Shown one piece after another: positions 31,154-39,615 of a stretch of DNA of 64,000 bases (position 1 is its first letter; every line of letters starts with the position of its first letter). This stretch comes from Palsa-504 sp963819785 (GTDB lineage Bacteria; Actinomycetota; Actinomycetes; Streptosporangiales; Streptosporangiaceae). A program made the translations under genes and the position numbers. The DNA lies in assembly GCA_963819785.1 (NCBI GenBank), contig CAWFXW010000037.1, positions 744,001 through 808,000 on the forward strand. Reading direction: 5' to 3'. The notes below the pieces were generated by a model. It was not told the DNA's origin and did not search any database. It was given only the letters and a program-made list of their open reading frames with translations.

Positions 31154-31984
31154 TTAGTCGGGGGCGGAGGCCAGGGCGAGTTCCTCGATCCGCTCGGCAA
31201 GCTGCAGCGCCGTCGCGGGCCGCTCCGACGGGTTGGCGGCGATGGCCCAGGAAATGACCTGCCGGATGTCCGGGTCCACGCGCTCGGAGATGGTCGGCGG
31301 ATGGGCGATGACCCGGCGCATGGCCAGCAGCGGGTCGTCGTCGGCCAGCGGGCCATACAGCCCTTCGCCGGCCACCGCGTAGTGCAGGGTGGCGCCGAGC
31401 GAGAACACGTCGCTGGCCCTCGACGGGCGGTCGCCGCGGATCAGGGCCGGGTCGAGGTACCCGATATCGCCCGCCGGTCCCATCCTGGTGATGGTGACAC
31501 CGGGCCGCAGCACGTGGCTCAGGCCCAGGTCGGCCAGCCTGGCCCCGTCGGAGTAGAGCAGGACGTTGCCCGGCTTGATGTCGCGGTGGGCGATGCCGGC
31601 CTCGTGCAGGGCGTGCGTGGCGCGCGACGCGTGCGCCATGGCCCGCAGGGCGGTGGTCCTGGTGAGCGGCTGGGCGGGCGCGGCCACCGAGCCGCCGGGC
31701 AGGTACTCCATCGAGTAGTAGACGTCCTCGCCCTGCTGGCCCGCGTCGTACAGGGTGACCAGGTAGGGCGAGCTGACCGCCGCGAAGGCCGCCAGCTCGC
31801 GGTGGGCCCACCTGAACACGTCCTGGCTGCTACCGCCGGACAGCACCTTCACCGCCACGTACTCGGCCGAGATCGGCAGCCGTTTGGGCGGGTGAGCGAG
31901 GTAGAACACCCCGTGACTGCCGGCGCCGAGCTGACGGAGGAACTTGTAGTCGGCGATGCCGTCGCGTTCGTCGGTGATGGTCAT
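31154..31984 (-). CDS. Small soluble Ser/Thr protein kinase
   Basis: 276 residues, little more than a kinase domain. LGAGSHGVFYLAHPP (P-loop), EYVAVKVLSGG (Lys), GIAHRDIKPGNVLLYS (HRD), ARLADLGLSHVL (DLG in place of DFG), GPAGDIGYLDPALIRGD (activation segment without the usual APE), DVFSLGATLHYAVAG. A DLG motif is tolerated by some kinases, so activity is likely but not certain. The first codon overlaps the antiporter stop (ATGA, 4 bp), so the kinase and the antiporter are translationally coupled and may work together, for example with the kinase controlling or sensing the transporter. No regulatory domain is attached. Confidence 0.88.
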   Translation of the reverse strand: MTITDERDGIADYKFLRQLGAGSHGVFYLAHPPKRLPISAEYVAVKVLSGGSSQDVFRWAHRELAAFAAVSSPYLVTLYDAGQQGEDVYYSMEYLPGGSVAAPAQPLTRTTALRAMAHASRATHALHEAGIAHRDIKPGNVLLYSDGARLADLGLSHVLRPGVTITRMGPAGDIGYLDPALIRGDRPSRASDVFSLGATLHYAVAGEGLYGPLADDDPLLAMRRVIAHPPTISERVDPDIRQVISWAIAANPSERPATALQLAERIEELALASAPD

Positions 31985-34011
31985 GGTTGCCTTCCTGGCT
32001 CCAGCGCCTCTGGTTCGATGGCAGAGACCGGGGTCGCGATTTCTGGGCGGGCCTCGATGTCCTCGGCACTGCCCGCCCGCACCGTCAGGTGGGCTACGGC
32101 GGCGACGACCGCGGTGCCGTCCTCGCCGGTGATCAGCAGCGCGCCGTCCGGCGGCGGACCGATGCTGGCCTGGATGCCCCGGTGGGTCAACTCCGCCAGC
32201 CCGCTGCGGCCGCGCCGGCTGTCCGCTCCGGCCAGCACCAGCGGCAGGTGCCGGGCCGCGGCGAGCTGGCTGGCGACGTTCAGGGCCGCGGCGGCATCGG
32301 CGCCGTGGCCGGCGTAGACCGCCACCGCGGTCGGTGCGTCCGGCACGGCACCGGACGCGGTGACCAGGCGGATCCGGCCGTCGGCCCGGATGGCCGCGTA
32401 GACCTGGTCCTCGTAGCGGTCATGGGAGGAGTCGAGCACGATGGTGTCGGGGTCGGCCGCGGCCACGTAGGCCGACAGCTCGCCGGCCACGTCGTCGCTG
32501 AAACGGGAGAGCACGGTGGCCGGGGCCCCGCGCGCCGAGGCCCGTTCGGCGAGGGCGTGCAGCTGGCCCATGACGAGCGTCATCTGCAGCAGTTCGCCGC
32601 CCAGGCCCGCGCCGACCTCCAGCCGTTTGTCGGCCCGCAGCGAGACGAGGTGGGCTAGGACCAGCTCGCTGCCCGGCCGGGTGGCGGCCAGGTCGGCGCC
32701 GAGGTCGACCAGCGATCCCCCGGCTTCCGGCCGGTCGATCAGGACCAGGATCCGGTACGCCGCGGCGCCCGCCAGCTGCGAGCGGTCGGCGGCGGCCAGG
32801 TCACGCTGCATGACCTGGTCGGGGTAGATGGCCTTCAGCAGCGGCCCGCTCATCACCGTCGTGACCAGGGCCATGACCACCATCAGGGCGTACAGCGGCT
32901 TGGTCAGGATGTGCAGCTGGAGTCCGACGCCCAGGATGACCAGCTCGGTCAGGCCCCGGGTGTTCATCAGCGTGGCGATCACGCCCGCGTTGCGACCGCG
33001 CACCCCCGTGACCTGGGCGCCGAGGTAGGCGCCGACCAGCTTGCCGACGATGGCGACGACCAGGATCGCGCCGAGGTCTTCCAGTCCCGTGCTTCCGATG
33101 GTGGACAGGTTGATGCTGAGCCCGGCCACCACGAAGTAGATCGGGAGCAGCACCAGCACGCTCAGCTGCTCGAGCCGCTCGAGGATCTCCTCACGCAGGC
33201 CCAGGACGTTCTCGCGCGGCATGATCATGCCGAACAGGAACGCGCCGAAGATGAAGTGCAGGCCCATCCAGTTGGTCGCGTAGCAGGACAGCAGCAGCCC
33301 GGCCAGCACGGTGGCCAGGATGTTCGGGGTGAGCCGGCCCGCCTGCAGGTAGAACCGGGACAGCTGGCGCAGCAGCGGGCGGACGACCGCGAACATCAGG
33401 GCGGCGTACGGGATCGCGAGCAGCACCTTCCACTGCGCGCTGCTCCCGGCCAGGCCCACCACCACGGCCAGCAGCGTCCAGGCCAGCACGTCCGCGATCG
33501 CCGCGCTGGCCAGCGCGATCCCGCCGATCCGGGTGCGATGCAGGCCCCGGTCGGTCAGGATACGGGCCAGCACGGGAAACGCGGTGGCGGCCATCGCGGT
33601 GCCGATGAACAGCGCGAAGGTGGAGACGTGCTGCAGGTGGTTACGGTGGGCCAGCCACACGCCAAGCGCCGTGCCCAGGCCCAGGGGCAAGATGACCGAG
33701 CCGACCGACACGCCCACCGCGACGCGCTCGCGACCGCGGATGAGGCGCAGGTCCACCTCGTACCCGACCACGAACATGAACAGCACCAGGCCGATGTCGG
33801 CCAGCGCGGTCAGCGGCGAGATCAGGCTGGTCGGGAACAGCGTCTTGGTGATCGCGCCGTGGAAGAACGTGGGCCCCAGCAGGATCCCGGCCAGGATCTC
33901 GCCCACGACGGGCGGCTGTCCCACGAACTTGGCCGCCGTACCCAGCAGCCGGGCCAGGATGATGATGAACGCCACGTCCGCCAGGAGCAGCTGGACATCG
34001 TTAAGACTCAT
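31981..34011 (-). CDS. Kef/CPA2-type cation:proton antiporter with C-terminal Usp-like domain
   Basis: 676 residues. About twelve membrane helices in the first ~390 residues: VAFIIILARLLGTAAKFVGQ, VGEILAGILLGPTFF, LADIGLVLFMFVVGYEVDL (conserved acidic residue in helix), FALFIGTAMAATAFPVLARI, SAAIADVLAWTLLAVVVGLA with the conserved Asp, GMIMPRENVLGLR. The rest is cytoplasmic with two weakly conserved UspA-like folds (AYRILVLIDRPEAGGSLVDLGADLAATRP, and TAVAVYAGHGADAAAALNVASQLAAARHLPLVLAG), which probably bind nucleotide and gate transport. K+ or Na+ exchange for H+ is expected. Flanked upstream by the zinc-ribbon/FHA gene and overlapped by the small kinase gene. Confidence 0.9.
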   Translation of the reverse strand: MSLNDVQLLLADVAFIIILARLLGTAAKFVGQPPVVGEILAGILLGPTFFHGAITKTLFPTSLISPLTALADIGLVLFMFVVGYEVDLRLIRGRERVAVGVSVGSVILPLGLGTALGVWLAHRNHLQHVSTFALFIGTAMAATAFPVLARILTDRGLHRTRIGGIALASAAIADVLAWTLLAVVVGLAGSSAQWKVLLAIPYAALMFAVVRPLLRQLSRFYLQAGRLTPNILATVLAGLLLSCYATNWMGLHFIFGAFLFGMIMPRENVLGLREEILERLEQLSVLVLLPIYFVVAGLSINLSTIGSTGLEDLGAILVVAIVGKLVGAYLGAQVTGVRGRNAGVIATLMNTRGLTELVILGVGLQLHILTKPLYALMVVMALVTTVMSGPLLKAIYPDQVMQRDLAAADRSQLAGAAAYRILVLIDRPEAGGSLVDLGADLAATRPGSELVLAHLVSLRADKRLEVGAGLGGELLQMTLVMGQLHALAERASARGAPATVLSRFSDDVAGELSAYVAAADPDTIVLDSSHDRYEDQVYAAIRADGRIRLVTASGAVPDAPTAVAVYAGHGADAAAALNVASQLAAARHLPLVLAGADSRRGRSGLAELTHRGIQASIGPPPDGALLITGEDGTAVVAAVAHLTVRAGSAEDIEARPEIATPVSAIEPEALEPGRQP

Positions 34012-34037
34012 GGTCCGCCCCCACCTCGGTCACCTCC

Positions 34038-35868
34038 CTAACGGTGACGGTGTGAGTCGTACTGGAGCCCGTACTCGCCCCCCAGGCGAATCTGGGCCCC
34101 CGCCATCAGCGGCGTCCGCACCCCGGGCTGCAGGCTGACCGGGTTCCGCTCCCCCGGCTGCAGGACCTGGGTGCCGTTAGCGGAATTGAGATCGCAGATG
34201 TAGACCTGCCAGCCGTCGAGCTCGACGCGGGCGTGGATCCGGGACACCACCCCGGAGGCGCCCATGAGCCGCAGCGGCCGGGCCCGGCCCTCGGCTACCG
34301 CGTTGTCCAGGGTGGGCTCGCGGCCGATTACGTAGTCGGCGTCGAGCTGGCACACCGAACCGTCGCTCAGGACCAGCACCCCGAGCGGCGGGCGGTTGCC
34401 CTTCTGCCGGATCTTGGTCAGCTGGCCCATGCTGATCCCGCACACGGCGCAGTAGCGCGCCTCGGGGTCGTTGAAGTGCCCGTTCTTGCAGTAGACGCCC
34501 TCGACCTGCGCGGAGGGCATCTCGACCAGGCCCAGGTCCCGCGCCTCCGGGGGTTCGGCGCCGAGCGGCAGCGGGTCACGCTGGGGTACGTCGCCGGCGC
34601 CGAGCGGGCCCGGTCCGCCCGCGGCGCCCTCTTGGCCCGGGACGAGCGAGATCGAGATGAAGTCCGGGCGCGGGGCACCGTCGCCGGGGCCTGCCATGGG
34701 CGGCGAGGGCGGGGCGGCGTACGGGTCTGCCGGGGCGGGGGCTGCGTACGGGTCAGCTGGCGCGGCCGCGTACGGGTCAGCTGCCGGGGGCGCGTACGGG
34801 TCAGCTGGCGCGGCCGCGTACGGGTCAGCTGCCGGGGGCGCGTACGGGTCGGACGGCGGATGTGCGTACAGGTCAGCGGCCGGGAACCCGGATGCCGCCG
34901 GTTCGATCCGGGTGGCATAGTATCCGGGTTCGGGTTCTGGCAGGTCTCCCGCGAAGGGCGCGGGCGCTGCCTGCGGTTCCTGGTCGGGCACCGGTGCCAG
35001 TCCTGGCGCCTCGGCGGCGTCCGACGGGGCCGGGACCTCGGCGGCGTCCAGCCCGGCGGCGTAAGGCTCGGGGGCGTAAGGCTCGGGGGCGTAAGGCTCG
35101 GCGGCGTAAGGCTCGGGGCATCCGGTGCGGCGGCGTAGCGGCTCGGCGGCGAGCGGCTCGGCGGCGAGCGGCTCGGCGGCAGCCAGCAGTTCGGCGGCGC
35201 CCGCCGGCGCGACTGCGGCGGCCAACGACTCGGCGGCAGCTTCCGGTGCGGCGGAGGCTGGCGAGGCGGCTGCGGCTGGCGAGGCGGCTGCGACGGCGGC
35301 GGCCAGCCTCGCTTCTGCCGCGGGGGCGGCGCGCCGTCCCGCGTCGGAGTGCCTCCGCCGCGACCTCGGCCGGAGCGTACAGCAGGGCGACGGCCCGCAC
35401 GACGCCGTCGGCCAGGCGCAGATAGGGATCGGTCTCGCCATCGCCGGGCACGGACTGTACACCGGCCCGGATCTTGATCAACGTGGACGGCAGGACGCAC
35501 CGCAGCCGTCCATGCGGCTCCCCGGCGGTCAGCCGCTGCGTTCCGCGGGCGGTGGTGACGTCGGCCCACCCGGTGCCGTAGACGGCGACGGCCGTGCCGG
35601 AGCCCGCGGGCCCGAACGCGACCACGGCTGGACTTTGCTGATCAGCGGGATCGGCGGCGGCCGCGTCGGTATCGAACTCGGCCGAGACCAGGTCAGTGAA
35701 ATGCAGACCGGTCGCACTGGCCCGGGCCGCGTCAGCCAGCAGGTCAAGCAGCCGGTCGGTGAAAGCCCCGCCGGCCGGATGGATCAAGAGCACCAGATCG
35801 CCCTGCCTGGCCAGCACGCCCTCGCCATGAATCGGCCACAGGCCCGGCAGTACGCCGTGTTCGGTCAC
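34038..35868 (-). CDS. Zinc-ribbon/FHA-domain protein with long Ala-Pro linker, frame break inside
   Basis: ~610 codons in two frames. The N-terminal module (GTG 35868 to ~35340; MTEHGVLPGLWPIHGEGVLA, LVLLIHPAGGAFTDRLLDLL, HGRLRCVLPSTLIKIRAGVQ) is not one I recognise. It leads into an Ala/Pro/Glu/Tyr-rich linker (EPYAP and PYAAAPAD repeats, ~34700-35330) that is only open in the other frame, implying a +1 change near 35320-35345. C-terminal part: zinc ribbon VYCKNGHFNDPEARYCAVCG, then FHA domain with VIGREPTLDNAV, VVSRIHARVEL and SANGTQVL. FHA domains bind phosphothreonine, so it probably docks phosphorylated partners of the island kinases. Start overlaps the upstream membrane protein stop (GTGA). 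Single-base error or real break is undecided. Confidence 0.75.
34740..34850. repeat. 24-bp tandem repeat in FHA-protein linker
   Basis: Alternating 24-bp units beginning GCGTACGGGTCAGCTG repeat about four times and encode DPYAAAPA/DPYAPPAA in the minus frame. A further set of 15-bp units (GTAAGGCTCGGGGGC) at ~35060-35115 encodes EPYAP. All are multiples of three. Confidence 0.75.
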
Positions 35869-36302
35869 ACTATCCTCCCGCCGTGGAACCGCCACCGGAT
35901 GAACGGAACCCGCATAGGCCCGTTAGCTACCAGCCATACCCCCAGCCAGACCAGGATGAACTGGATGAGGAACGCGACTCCGCCGACGCTACCGGCGATG
36001 CCCGGTATGGCTCCGGCGCTTAGCAGAATCCAGATCAGCACGCCTTCGGGTACTCCCTCGGCCAGCCCGAAGAGCGTGGGCCAGTCCTTCTCCCAGCGCC
36101 ACTGCATCAGCAGATGGTAGGCAAGCTCCCAGAGCACGCCCACCACGGCCACGCTGAGCAGGACCAGGAAGCCGTCCTGGTACTTATCGCCGAGTGGCGC
36201 GCTGCCCGGCAGGATCGGGACGATGATCAGGGTTATCAGGCCGCCGACCACGGCGAGCAGGAAGATTCTGGTCTGTATGCGGCCATTCAAGGTAGGAACC
36301 AC
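35865..36302 (-). CDS. Small four-helix membrane protein
   Basis: 145 residues. Four hydrophobic segments: IFLLAVVGGLITLIIVPILPG, FLVLLSVAVVGVLWELAYHLL, LFGLAEGVPEGVLIWILLSAG, GGVAFLIQFILVWLGVWLVAN. A charged loop (MQWRWEKDWPTLF) between helices 2 and 3 and an acidic GxPE inside helix 3. Not a family I know. It is coupled to the zinc-ribbon/FHA gene by a GTGA overlap, so it may anchor that protein or be controlled by it. Upstream, 58 bp separate it from the FAD-like oxidoreductase gene. Confidence 0.75.
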   Translation of the reverse strand: MVPTLNGRIQTRIFLLAVVGGLITLIIVPILPGSAPLGDKYQDGFLVLLSVAVVGVLWELAYHLLMQWRWEKDWPTLFGLAEGVPEGVLIWILLSAGAIPGIAGSVGGVAFLIQFILVWLGVWLVANGPMRVPFIRWRFHGGRIV

Positions 36303-36360
36303 GCCAGCACCTGTCCCTATCGGATCCCTGTCGGGAGCTTGAGCAGTATGGGTAACGGAA

Positions 36361-38019
36361 TTATGGCTGCTTGTTCCTCGCCCAGCGCAGCCATTGCTGG
36401 ACCGAACGGCCCGGGCCGATCTTCTGGCAGAATCCGCGGCGAGCCAGGTCGTCGGTGATCTCCTGGGCGGCGATCTGCAGGCCGAGGAAGGTGTCCACGC
36501 CGGGGAAGTAACCGCCGAGCGTCGCGGTACCGGAGGCGTAGATCACCCCGGGCGCGCTGGCGGTACCGCGCAGTTCGAAGGTGCGCTCGACATCTAGGCG
36601 GCCGACCGGGTTACGTCCGGCGCCGGAATGCTCGAGCAGGTCGGCCAGGACCCGGTGCTCGGAGATATCGGCTTCCAGGCCGGTGCAGTCGATGACGAAG
36701 TCGGCCGCGATCTCGCCCACGCCCTGGGAGGTCTTGACCATGCTGACGACCATGCCGTCGTCGCGGACCTTCATCTGCTCCACGGTGCCGGTCATCGTGT
36801 GGTACCAGCCCTGGGCCCGGCCCTGGTTCATCTGCTGCTGCCAGCGCCGTCGCCACGGGGTGTTCGTCCCGCCCATCAGCTTGTACTCGGTGGCGCGCTG
36901 GTCGCCCTCGAGCCGGCGCATCTTCGCCTTCAGCTGCCCGCCCCATACCGACTTCGGGTAGTTGAACCCCTGGTAGGCGAAACCGTTGCCGCCCTTGCGG
37001 CGCATCCAGGCGTTCGGTCCGTGCGGGCCGGAGACATAGGTCCGGAACAGGTGCACGATCTGGAAGGAGAGGTTGTACTTGGCGCGGTCGTCCATCAGGC
37101 GCTGCAGGACCCGCGAGGAAACGATCCCGCCACCGCGGATCAGCACTACCCCGGGCTTGACGCGCAGCCGGTCGTAGACGTGCTCGTGGTCCTCGTAGGC
37201 GCTGACCACGTGGTAGAAGTCCTGATTCTCGGTCCGGAAGGCCTGCAGCTCGGGCAGGAACTTCAGGCCCGGATACCCGACCGCGATGTGCACGAACTGG
37301 GACCGGAACGCGATGCGGCGGGCCGGTTTCGCGTCCGGCGGGGTCAAGATGGTGAAGTAGCCGCCGCCCTGGCGCCGGCGGACCATCCGGACCTGGCCCT
37401 TGACCAGCATGTCCGAGTAGCTGATCCGCTTGGACTCGCGCTCGAGCCCCTCGAACACCATGCCCGCCCGCGGCGTGTAGAAGTCGGCCCACATCGGCTC
37501 GACCAGCACCTGCCGCAACGACGCCAGGCTCTTGTAGCGGATCGCCTCGGACAGCGCGTAGGACGGAAAGCCCCAGATATTGTCCGGCCGCGACGCGGAA
37601 TCGGAGCGGATCCGTTCCGGACGCGGAATTTGTGACACGCGGGTCAGGTATTCGTAGGTCTGCCAGGGAAAATCGATGTCGGATAGTATCCGCATCCGAT
37701 CTGTCGGCACTCCCGCGATCCGCAGGTAATCGACGGTGACGAAGCTTCCGATGCCGCCGCCTATGGTCACGAAGGGCGCGTCGACCACGGGAATACCCGC
37801 CGCCGCGACCATGGTGTCTGTCCACCAGTCGGACGTCAGGAGTTCCTGGTTGAGGTCTCCCCGGCCGCCGGGTGCGCCGCTGCCCGGTGCGCCACCGCCG
37901 CCCGCCGGGCTCCCCGCCGCACCGCCGGCCGCGCTGCCGCCGCCGGGCTGCTGGACCGGGCTACGGCCCGCAATCGTCGGCGCTTCGTGCGGCTGGTCCG
38001 CAGGACCGTCTGTCGCCAT
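36361..38019 (-). CDS. FAD/NAD(P)-binding oxidoreductase-like protein of the island
   Basis: 552 residues. A Gly/Ala/Pro-rich start (~45 residues) is followed by APFVTIGGGIGSFVTVDYLRIAG, a Rossmann dinucleotide-binding loop (GGGIGS). A second such loop, VVLIRGGGIVSSRVLQRLMDD, is at ~290. The C-terminal ADFVIDCTGLEADI and SAPGVIYASGTATLGGYFPGVDTFLG resemble the closing FAD-binding strand of flavoprotein monooxygenases and pyridine disulfide reductases (TG and GxD/G...G motifs). Aromatic- and Arg-rich middle (NAWMRRKGGNGFAYQGFNYP). Overall closest in layout to flavin-dependent hydroxylases or reductases, but I do not recognise a named family. Its place inside a kinase/phosphatase island with no metabolic neighbour is unusual. 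Upstream 287 bp carry no gene; two TATACAGTC repeats (38152, 38198) may be promoter elements. Confidence 0.75.
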   Translation of the reverse strand: MATDGPADQPHEAPTIAGRSPVQQPGGGSAAGGAAGSPAGGGGAPGSGAPGGRGDLNQELLTSDWWTDTMVAAAGIPVVDAPFVTIGGGIGSFVTVDYLRIAGVPTDRMRILSDIDFPWQTYEYLTRVSQIPRPERIRSDSASRPDNIWGFPSYALSEAIRYKSLASLRQVLVEPMWADFYTPRAGMVFEGLERESKRISYSDMLVKGQVRMVRRRQGGGYFTILTPPDAKPARRIAFRSQFVHIAVGYPGLKFLPELQAFRTENQDFYHVVSAYEDHEHVYDRLRVKPGVVLIRGGGIVSSRVLQRLMDDRAKYNLSFQIVHLFRTYVSGPHGPNAWMRRKGGNGFAYQGFNYPKSVWGGQLKAKMRRLEGDQRATEYKLMGGTNTPWRRRWQQQMNQGRAQGWYHTMTGTVEQMKVRDDGMVVSMVKTSQGVGEIAADFVIDCTGLEADISEHRVLADLLEHSGAGRNPVGRLDVERTFELRGTASAPGVIYASGTATLGGYFPGVDTFLGLQIAAQEITDDLARRGFCQKIGPGRSVQQWLRWARNKQP

Positions 38020-38306
38020 TTCGCCCCCCAGCGCTAGTCCCTATCCGGAATTACCCGTCACCGCAGACAGCGAACCGCGGTGACAATCCAGATCGTAGTG
38101 CGGGAAGGGCAATCCGGATAGGGACAAGGTAGCCAGAAAGGGACCACGTTATACAGTCGTGCCCAGCCGCAGGAACCCGGTCTCACCTGCGCAATTGGTA
38201 TACAGTCTGTTGCCACCCGCGGAATCCGTGCCCGTCTGGCCGCACACCTGGCCTAATGCGGGCGCATCTGGCTGTCCGCGTCCAGTTTTGGTACCGTCCT
38301 GACGGC

Positions 38307-39401
38307 TTACGAGCCATTTGACGCGCTGACGATGATGGCCACCAAGAAACCCACCAGCCACAGGACGCTCAGCACGACGCCAGCGATCGCGATCCCGCGG
38401 CCGCTCTGGTTACGGTTCCTGATTTGCTTGAGCGCGACCAGGCCGAGGATCAGGCCGACCAGTGAGCCGAGCCAGAACAGCCACAAGACCCCGAGCACCA
38501 AGGACGCGATGGCCAGCCCGTTCGTCGTCCTGACCGGCACGAAGCCCGGGGCCGACGGCTGCTGCCAGTACCCAGGTACGGGCGGCGACTGGTACCCGCT
38601 GGGACCCTGGCCCGGGAACGGCGGATTGGGCGGATAGGGAGCCTGGCCCGGCGGGATGTGTCCCGGCGGACGGGAGCCGCTTGGGGGGTAGGGCCCCGGG
38701 CCAGCGCCTGGGTAGGGACCCTGAGCGGCGCCCGGGTAGGCACCTGGGGCGGGTGGTCCTGGGTAAGCACCCCCGATTGGTGTCCCTGGGTAACCGCCGG
38801 GAGCGGGGTCGGCCTGTGGCCAGCCGCTAGGCGCGTAACCACCCGGTGCTGAGCTTCCCGGTGCTGAGCTTCCCGGCGCCGAGCTTCCCGGTGCTGAGCT
38901 TCCCGGTGCCGAGCTTCCCGGTGCCGAGCTTCCCGGTGCTGGGCCAGGAGCGGATATCACCGGCGACGAGACGGTCGGCGCGCTGCCGCCCGGCATGGAG
39001 GGTCCCGACGGGGTGCCCGAGCCGGGGGCGGGGCCCGAGCCCGGGGCGGGGCCCGCGGCCGGCCTGCCGAGGCCGAGCGCCCCGGCGATCTCGCTGACCG
39101 CCCAGCTGCACGCCTCCGGCTTGAACGGCGTGCTGGCCGCGAACGAGCCCGCCACCACCGCCGATGCGGTACCCACGTCCATGCCCTGCGACACGCGATC
39201 CCGCAGGCTCGCGGCCACTCCGGCCTCCGCCGCGGCGACCAGGATGCTGACCTCGCGCGGAGCGTCGGGCAGCAGGTCCTTGAGGAGGTTCGCCATCATC
39301 TGCGAGCTCGACAGGGCCGCGACCCCGTACACCGGATTGGAAACGATCGCGCGGAGGGCGTTCAGCGTCTCATCACTCTCGCCCCACTGGGGACTGACCA
39401 C
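38307..39401 (-). CDS. Shared-domain protein with Ser/Pro repeats and DUF4190 membrane end
   Basis: 364 residues from GTG behind GGGTGGGGG. Residues 15-111 are the island's shared domain: ALRAIVSNPVYGVAALSSSQ, NLLKDLLPDAPREVSILVAA, EAGVAASLRDRVSQGMD, EACSWAVSEIAGALGL. Then seven SSAPG units and a Pro/Gly/Tyr-rich stretch of ~150 residues. The end is a DUF4190-like pair of membrane helices: TNGLAIASLVLGVLWLFWLG, LVGLILGLVALKQI, RGIAIAGVVLSVLWLVGFLVAI. The shared domain is thus tethered to the membrane by a flexible linker, facing the cytoplasm. A more upstream ATG is possible but has no ribosome site. It recruits something at the membrane by inference only. Confidence 0.85.
   Translation of the reverse strand: MVSPQWGESDETLNALRAIVSNPVYGVAALSSSQMMANLLKDLLPDAPREVSILVAAAEAGVAASLRDRVSQGMDVGTASAVVAGSFAASTPFKPEACSWAVSEIAGALGLGRPAAGPAPGSGPAPGSGTPSGPSMPGGSAPTVSSPVISAPGPAPGSSAPGSSAPGSSAPGSSAPGSSAPGSSAPGGYAPSGWPQADPAPGGYPGTPIGGAYPGPPAPGAYPGAAQGPYPGAGPGPYPPSGSRPPGHIPPGQAPYPPNPPFPGQGPSGYQSPPVPGYWQQPSAPGFVPVRTTNGLAIASLVLGVLWLFWLGSLVGLILGLVALKQIRNRNQSGRGIAIAGVVLSVLWLVGFLVAIIVSASNGS
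38846..38940. repeat. 15-bp tandem repeat (SSAPG units)
   Basis: About seven units of GAGCTTCCCGGTGCT with G/C and T/C variants, encoding the repeating SSAPG linker on the minus strand. In frame, so copy-number change alters only linker length. Confidence 0.8.
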
Positions 39402-39615
39402 TGTGACCCCCACCCTTCCGGCCCGCACCGGCCTCATTGTAAGGACAGCACATGTCCTGATCGATTGAGCGTCAGGCCCTGTCCGGGCTGCCGTCAAGGA
39501 TCGTGGGTCAAACCCACGCTATGACCTAGGTAAAGACCCCCCTACGATCATGGAAACGCTGCTTCACGGCAACTTGTAAGGCCTTCGGGGTGGTGAGTGA
39601 CGTTCGGAAGGTGAA

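Noticed and set aside
38846..38940. Repeat block as a CRISPR array
   Set aside because: 15-bp units without spacers, in frame in a coding gene, no cas genes nearby.
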